Below are positions 60,175 to 64,000 of a stretch of DNA of 64,000 nt, piece by piece. Source of the DNA: Bog-473 sp963721585 (GTDB taxonomy: Bacteria > Actinomycetota > Acidimicrobiia > Acidimicrobiales > RAAP-2); contig CAVRJN010000006.1 of NCBI GenBank assembly GCA_963721585.1, forward strand, positions 1-64,000. The letters are read 5' to 3'. The notes under the pieces were generated by a model. That model searched no databases and was not told the origin of the DNA. It saw only the letters and a list, made by a program, of their open reading frames with translations. A program made the position numbers and the translations under genes. Position 1 is the stretch's first letter, and every line of letters starts with the position of its first letter.

Positions 60175-62736
60175 TTAGCCACCAGGGGGCGAGTCCATGA
60201 TGTTGAGCAGCGAGGTGTCGGTGGGCGCAGTGTTGTAACTACATGGTCCCAGAGAGTAGGGGGCCCAATTCCAGACCAGAAAAGCGCTGTCTCCCGCGGC
60301 GAATTGGGCCGACATTTTGGCAGACATGTCGAGTGCTCGTTGCTGAAGGCTTTCGCAGCCACTTTGGCCGATCCCAGCAGTGATGCCGACCTCTCCAGTG
60401 ATAATAGGCTTGTCGAGCGCCTTGGCTTGAGCGAACCGCACCGCCATTCCGTTCCATAGGTCCCCACCCAGCGGTGCCGACCCGTAATAATCGTGGACGC
60501 TCAGTACGTCGATTCCAGGAGAAGCTCCCACGCGTTCATAGTCGCCACCGGAGGTCCCACATTGCCCTCCACCGAGGAATCCCGCTTCGACTAGATGGTT
60601 GGGGTCCAGCAGATGAATTTGTTCTCCAACGGTCGTGAAGAAATAGCTCAGCGCCGTTGCGGCGGAGTTCTCATCCGGACAGACGGGATTGGCGCAGTTC
60701 GCAGAAATCGATGTTCCCGGACAGCTTGATGCCTCGGCCTCGCTCATTGGTTCCCACATGCCAAGGGCCGGTGAATCGGCGTAACGACTCACAAGGGCGT
60801 TCATGTAGTCCCAGTAGGAGAGAGGGGTGAGGCCGCTTCCGTCGGAGTTGTCGGAGGAGTTGAACACATCCCTGAACCCGCCGGAATACCAGCTGGGATC
60901 CTGCCAATGACCACCATCACAGGTACCGGACTGGTCACTGATGCTCGGGATCAGATAGACGTGGTACTTGGCCGCCGCATAGAAGATGTTGTCGAGAGGT
61001 TGCCAGTCGATCTGGTCGGTATGGCCGTTTGTGGCTATCGTGCCTTGAAAGGCCCAGAACCGGACCAACGAATCAGGTCGAAGCGAAGCGAAGAAAGCGT
61101 CGATCTGAGCACTCGTGGGCATCCCGCCGCATCCCGCGTTGGTGCCCCAGTCCGTGGCCAGCTGGAAGGCATTGAACCCAGTGAACTTCGCGGACACTCC
61201 TCCGATCTCAAGGTTTTGACCCTGTGCAGTGATGGGCAGTTGACCGGTTGGTGCATAGACGAAGTGATCGCCGGCGGTCACCGCAGTGGTCCCGTCCGGC
61301 ATCACGACGCGGACATCCACCGTTCCCGCTCCGACAGGGGCCACAGCGGTGATGGACGTCGGTGATGTCACCGTGAAGTCTGACGAGGCGTTGCTGCCGA
61401 AATAGACAGCAAGCGCGTCGGTGAGGTCGGTTCCCGTGATCTTCACGGTGTCGCCGCCCCCAGCCGTTCCACTCGCGGGGGAGATGCTTTTCACTGAGGA
61501 AGATGTGACCGTGTTGCTCAACGAGACACCGGGACTCACGGAGCCGGCGGAAGCCCCTGACGCCACCGTTGCAGTCGTCGCTTGACTTGTGGAGGGCACG
61601 GTGACCGCCGAAGCCGCGGTCGCGCTGGCGGTGACCGAAGACTCATAGTCCTTGGCATCACCGAACGGATGGACCCCTCCATCCGACGTCAGTACCCAAT
61701 AGCCGCTTGAGGAGCTAGCCGCCATGGACGTGGCAGGAGCCGGCCATCCCTTGAGTGATCCTTCGCGGCCAGCGTCTCCGAACCCGTAGACGGTGCCCTC
61801 CTGGTTCACCAACCAGTAGCCGTCATTATCGGGTGTCGGTGTCATGTTGACGATCGGACTGGCAGGTGGGCTTGACCCGAGCGACCCCTCGAAGGCGGCG
61901 TCTCCGAATGCGAAGATCCCTCCGTCGGATGCCACCAGCCAGTAGCCGTGTCCGTCACGGGTGGGGGCCATGCCGACAATGGGGTCGTTAAGGCGGTGGG
62001 ATCCCATCGAACCCTCGAAGGCGGCGTCTCCGAATGCGAAGATCCCTCCGTCGGATGCCACCAGCCAGTACCCCCCGCCGTCGCGAGTCGGAGCCATTCC
62101 GACGACAGGTTTGTTGAGGTGCATGGAGCCTGTGGACCCCCAAAAATGGGCATTCCCAAATGTGAAGATCCCGCCGTCGGACGCATCGAGCCAGTAGCCA
62201 CCCCCGTCGGGAGTGGCGGCAATGCCCACGAGGGGCTGGTTGACGGTCCTACCGGAGAGGTCCCCGTGCGACACTGCGTCGCCAAAAGGCTCGACCCCAC
62301 CGTTGTTGGAGGCTACCCAGTAACCACCACCGTCGGCGGTGGCGGCGATCCCGATCCAATTCGTTGATGTGCTCCCCGCCGATGCAGCCTGCGAAGGTGG
62401 AGACGCCGCCAGGACGGGGACAATCCACCCAGCCAGGACGAGCATCGCAGCGGCGACGACGACAACTCGGATCCGTACGATGCGCGTCCCTTCGACCCTA
62501 CGAGCGACGACGTGCGGACCAAATCGGAGCACTGACCCCCCCAAGCGATACGGGAATTGGCGTGCCGGGGCTGCCCGCTTGAGCCCGACTTGTGCTGCAC
62601 GCTGAGCGCCAAATCCCCGCCGTTTCCGTTTGCGGGACACTGAGGTTGTCGGAAGGTCTGGCATTGACCGTGAGCCGGGATCCGTCATCGCCATCCGATT
62701 TGTGGGCGAATTGATGTGGTCGGAGCGGGTCGCCAC
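60175..62736 (-). CDS. Secreted propeller-TIG-glycoside hydrolase fusion (GH5-like)
   Basis: 853 residues. A basic ~85-residue N-terminus precedes a signal/anchor (IVRIRVVVVAAAMLVLAGWI, about 85-111). Six ~43-residue propeller-type repeats follow (GIAATPDGGGYWLDASDGG, IFAFGDAAFEGSMGS). A Ser/Thr linker and an IPT/TIG domain (SPASGTAGGGDTVKITGTDL) near 415-500 come next. The catalytic barrel begins VSAKFTGFNAFQLATDWG. Candidate acid/base glutamates lie in WEPMSEAE near 665 and the nucleophile in ITGEVGI near 783, fitting GH5/mannanase-like enzymes. Start is uncertain among GTG 62736, ATG 62694 and ATG 62688. A role in trimming or binding the locus glycan is inferred. Confidence 0.82.
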   Translation of the reverse strand: MATRSDHINSPTNRMAMTDPGSRSMPDLPTTSVSRKRKRRGFGAQRAAQVGLKRAAPARQFPYRLGGSVLRFGPHVVARRVEGTRIVRIRVVVVAAAMLVLAGWIVPVLAASPPSQAASAGSTSTNWIGIAATADGGGYWVASNNGGVEPFGDAVSHGDLSGRTVNQPLVGIAATPDGGGYWLDASDGGIFTFGNAHFWGSTGSMHLNKPVVGMAPTRDGGGYWLVASDGGIFAFGDAAFEGSMGSHRLNDPIVGMAPTRDGHGYWLVASDGGIFAFGDAAFEGSLGSSPPASPIVNMTPTPDNDGYWLVNQEGTVYGFGDAGREGSLKGWPAPATSMAASSSSGYWVLTSDGGVHPFGDAKDYESSVTASATAASAVTVPSTSQATTATVASGASAGSVSPGVSLSNTVTSSSVKSISPASGTAGGGDTVKITGTDLTDALAVYFGSNASSDFTVTSPTSITAVAPVGAGTVDVRVVMPDGTTAVTAGDHFVYAPTGQLPITAQGQNLEIGGVSAKFTGFNAFQLATDWGTNAGCGGMPTSAQIDAFFASLRPDSLVRFWAFQGTIATNGHTDQIDWQPLDNIFYAAAKYHVYLIPSISDQSGTCDGGHWQDPSWYSGGFRDVFNSSDNSDGSGLTPLSYWDYMNALVSRYADSPALGMWEPMSEAEASSCPGTSISANCANPVCPDENSAATALSYFFTTVGEQIHLLDPNHLVEAGFLGGGQCGTSGGDYERVGASPGIDVLSVHDYYGSAPLGGDLWNGMAVRFAQAKALDKPIITGEVGITAGIGQSGCESLQQRALDMSAKMSAQFAAGDSAFLVWNWAPYSLGPCSYNTAPTDTSLLNIMDSPPGG
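61884..62073 (-). repeat. Near-identical 126-base repeat inside the propeller region
   Basis: The block starting GAAGGCGGCGTCTCCGAATG (plus-strand reading) occurs at 61891 and again at 62017, 126 bases apart. It stays identical for more than 50 bases. It encodes the ASDGGIFAFGDAAFEGS part of repeats 3 and 4. The identity implies recent duplication or conversion of one blade. Confidence 0.85.
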
Positions 62737-63354
62737 TCCGTGTTTCGATCCCTGTTGGGAGCGACGGGCACAAGTAACAGGTACCCGACCCTCAGAGGCT
62801 CCAAGCCCGGTTTCCGGTTAGCCCACCCAAGGAATTGGATCTGGGGGCCTTATGGGCAATGAGCGAACAAATGGAACGTGGACATCGAGCCGGGACATGC
62901 ACCCTGGGGTCCCTTGCCGAAGCCGGCGTCCGTGAAGTTGGCTGCCGGCGACACCCCAGGCGCCGGACTGCCGCAGGTCACGTGGGCCAGCGCAGTTCGA
63001 CCTCTGTCCCACGTGTCGATACGGAATCGCGGGCGCGACATCCAGGTGAAATCTCGGTCCCGAGGGATGCGCCGCGGCGCCGTTGGGGCTAGAAGTGCGG
63101 TTGCGGATGGGTTCGAAAGGCGCGTCGGAAGGTTGCATGGTGAGACGTGAAGTTGGGCGCGGGCTTGCACCAGCCGACTCGGGAATCTTGCTCGCATCCC
63201 TTTCCCGTCTCGTCCTCCCGGAGGGACGGCTACCCATCTGGCGATTGGTCTGCGTCGTATGTGTCCGCCCCCGCAATCTGCGGGTCATTGCGTGGGTGAT
63301 ACTGGCTGGCTCGGGTGCCAGTGTCAGGCCGATGGCGGGACCCCTCAGGCCGGC
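62737..63354. other. 618-base gap, no gene supported
   Basis: Between divergent genes. Several overlapping frames are open on both strands, including a minus frame ending near 62850 that reads AHVTCGSPAPGVSPAANFTD. None has a convincing start, ribosome-binding site or family match. A decayed secreted-protein gene is conceivable. Promoters for both flanking genes should be here. Confidence 0.4.
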
Positions 63355-64000
63355 ATGACGGCCGTGCCGCCGAAGACAGGTTCCGAGGGAGAGCCCAGCG
63401 TGCCAGAGGTGGCCGCTGGTCTCGAGATGGCTGAAGGGGCGCTGATCGACACCGTCGCCCTTACGCCGACGGTCGGGCTGGTGACCGACCCCTGTGAGGA
63501 CAGCTCGTTAGTTGGGGGGATCGTGGCAGCGGGTCCATTGGCCATTGGCGGAGTGGTGGCGAACCTGCTCAACATCCTTGGCACGGTCCTCATCGCCCGG
63601 CTGCTGACGAGCCACCAGTACGGCTCCGTAGCGCAGCTGCTCGGCCTCTTCTTCGTGCTCTCCATGGTCGGCTCGGCGCTGTTGGTCGGCGTCGTGCGCA
63701 GAATCGCCCAGCGAGCCGCGGAAGGACAGGAATCGTCGGCGCGTCTGTGGTGTCAGCGCCTGTATCGCCGCAGCCTGCTCGGGGTGGCCGCATGGTGCGT
63801 CTTCGCTATCGCACTGGATCAGCCGCTGTCCCGCGCACTGCGGATCCCAGGCGACGGGGCCGCCGCGCTGACTCTGATGGCCGGGGGAGTGTGGCTCCTG
63901 CTTTGCATCGACCGCGCCGTTCTTCAGGTCCACCGTCGCTATCGTGGCCTCGGCCAGAACTTGATCGTCGAGATCGGCGTGCGCACGGTCCTGATGCTCT
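63355..64000 (+). CDS. Polysaccharide flippase, N-terminal part (truncated by window edge)
   Basis: The frame opens at ATG 63355 and remains open through the window end (215 codons seen). A ~55-residue cytosolic leader is followed by GGVVANLLNILGTVLIARLL and SHQYGSVAQLLGLFFVLSMV. These are the first two helices of Wzx/MATE-like oligosaccharide flippases, in which the AR-LL-x-x-x-x-YG pattern is typical. Two more membrane segments follow. It would move lipid-linked glycan units outward. It is divergent from the propeller-hydrolase gene and completes the set expected of an exopolysaccharide locus. Confidence 0.82.
   Translation, partial: MTAVPPKTGSEGEPSVPEVAAGLEMAEGALIDTVALTPTVGLVTDPCEDSSLVGGIVAAGPLAIGGVVANLLNILGTVLIARLLTSHQYGSVAQLLGLFFVLSMVGSALLVGVVRRIAQRAAEGQESSARLWCQRLYRRSLLGVAAWCVFAIALDQPLSRALRIPGDGAAALTLMAGGVWLLLCIDRAVLQVHRRYRGLGQNLIVEIGVRTVLML

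Overview
The window is high-GC bacterial DNA that reads as an Actinomycetota chromosome, most likely class Acidimicrobiia. That placement is inferred from three things. The order rplO-secY-adk-map-infA-rpmJ-rpsM-rpsK-rpsD-rpoA-rplQ-truA-rplM-rpsI-glmM followed by glmS, acpS, nnr, alr, tsaE, tsaB and rimI is actinobacterial. The pcrA...sucC-sucD linkage is also actinobacterial. Surface proteins built of GIAATPDGGGYW-type repeats and a small CxxC protein recall acidimicrobial genomes. No sequence comparison could be run.

Layout. 1-16.8 kb: a dense plus-strand housekeeping block for ribosomal proteins, secretion, RNA polymerase alpha, amino-sugar synthesis, NAD(P)H-hydrate repair, alanine racemase, a family 4-like uracil-DNA glycosylase and tRNA t6A genes. 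Three apparent single-base frameshifts fall in glmS and nnr. 16.8-22.4 kb: an accessory block (Ig-like gene remnant, aldo/keto reductase, minus-strand methyltransferase, GT1 glycosyltransferase and GH13 glucosidase) where tsaD would normally lie. 22.7-24.9 kb: groES-groEL with a CIRCE operator overlapping the promoter. 25-29.6 kb: a GT39-type membrane glycosyltransferase, a CmoB-like methyltransferase, a CoA-type Nudix hydrolase and a TetR regulator.

29.6-39.9 kb holds surface genes: a 2873-residue secreted repeat protein (TIG, eight FN3-like, twelve putative-Ig and four further Ig-like repeats) and a lipoprotein with seven cysteine-paired repeats. 39.9-50.3 kb returns to metabolism: an FAH-family hydratase, guaB3, guaA, pcrA, a small CxxC protein, a choice-of-anchor A surface protein, a stand-alone B12-binding mutase subunit and sucCD. 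The last three of these metabolic genes fit propionyl-CoA carbon entering the TCA cycle as succinyl-CoA.

50.6-64 kb is an envelope region: a TolB-like surface protein, a TVGFGD ion channel, a proline-rich single-pass protein, then a glycan locus (GT2 synthase, GT4 transferase, GT-C-like membrane protein, secreted propeller-TIG-glycoside hydrolase and a truncated polysaccharide flippase). From about 54.1 kb the DNA is visibly less GC-biased and more loosely spaced, which suggests separate ancestry. The most notable observations are a C-terminal motif (PEV..A..LPG, hydrophobic stretch, RR) shared by two unlinked surface proteins, the repeat architecture of the giant protein, the CTG start of infA, the frameshift cluster and a recurrent ATT-GAG codon pair. 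I saw no rRNA, tRNA, CRISPR array, insertion sequence or prophage.
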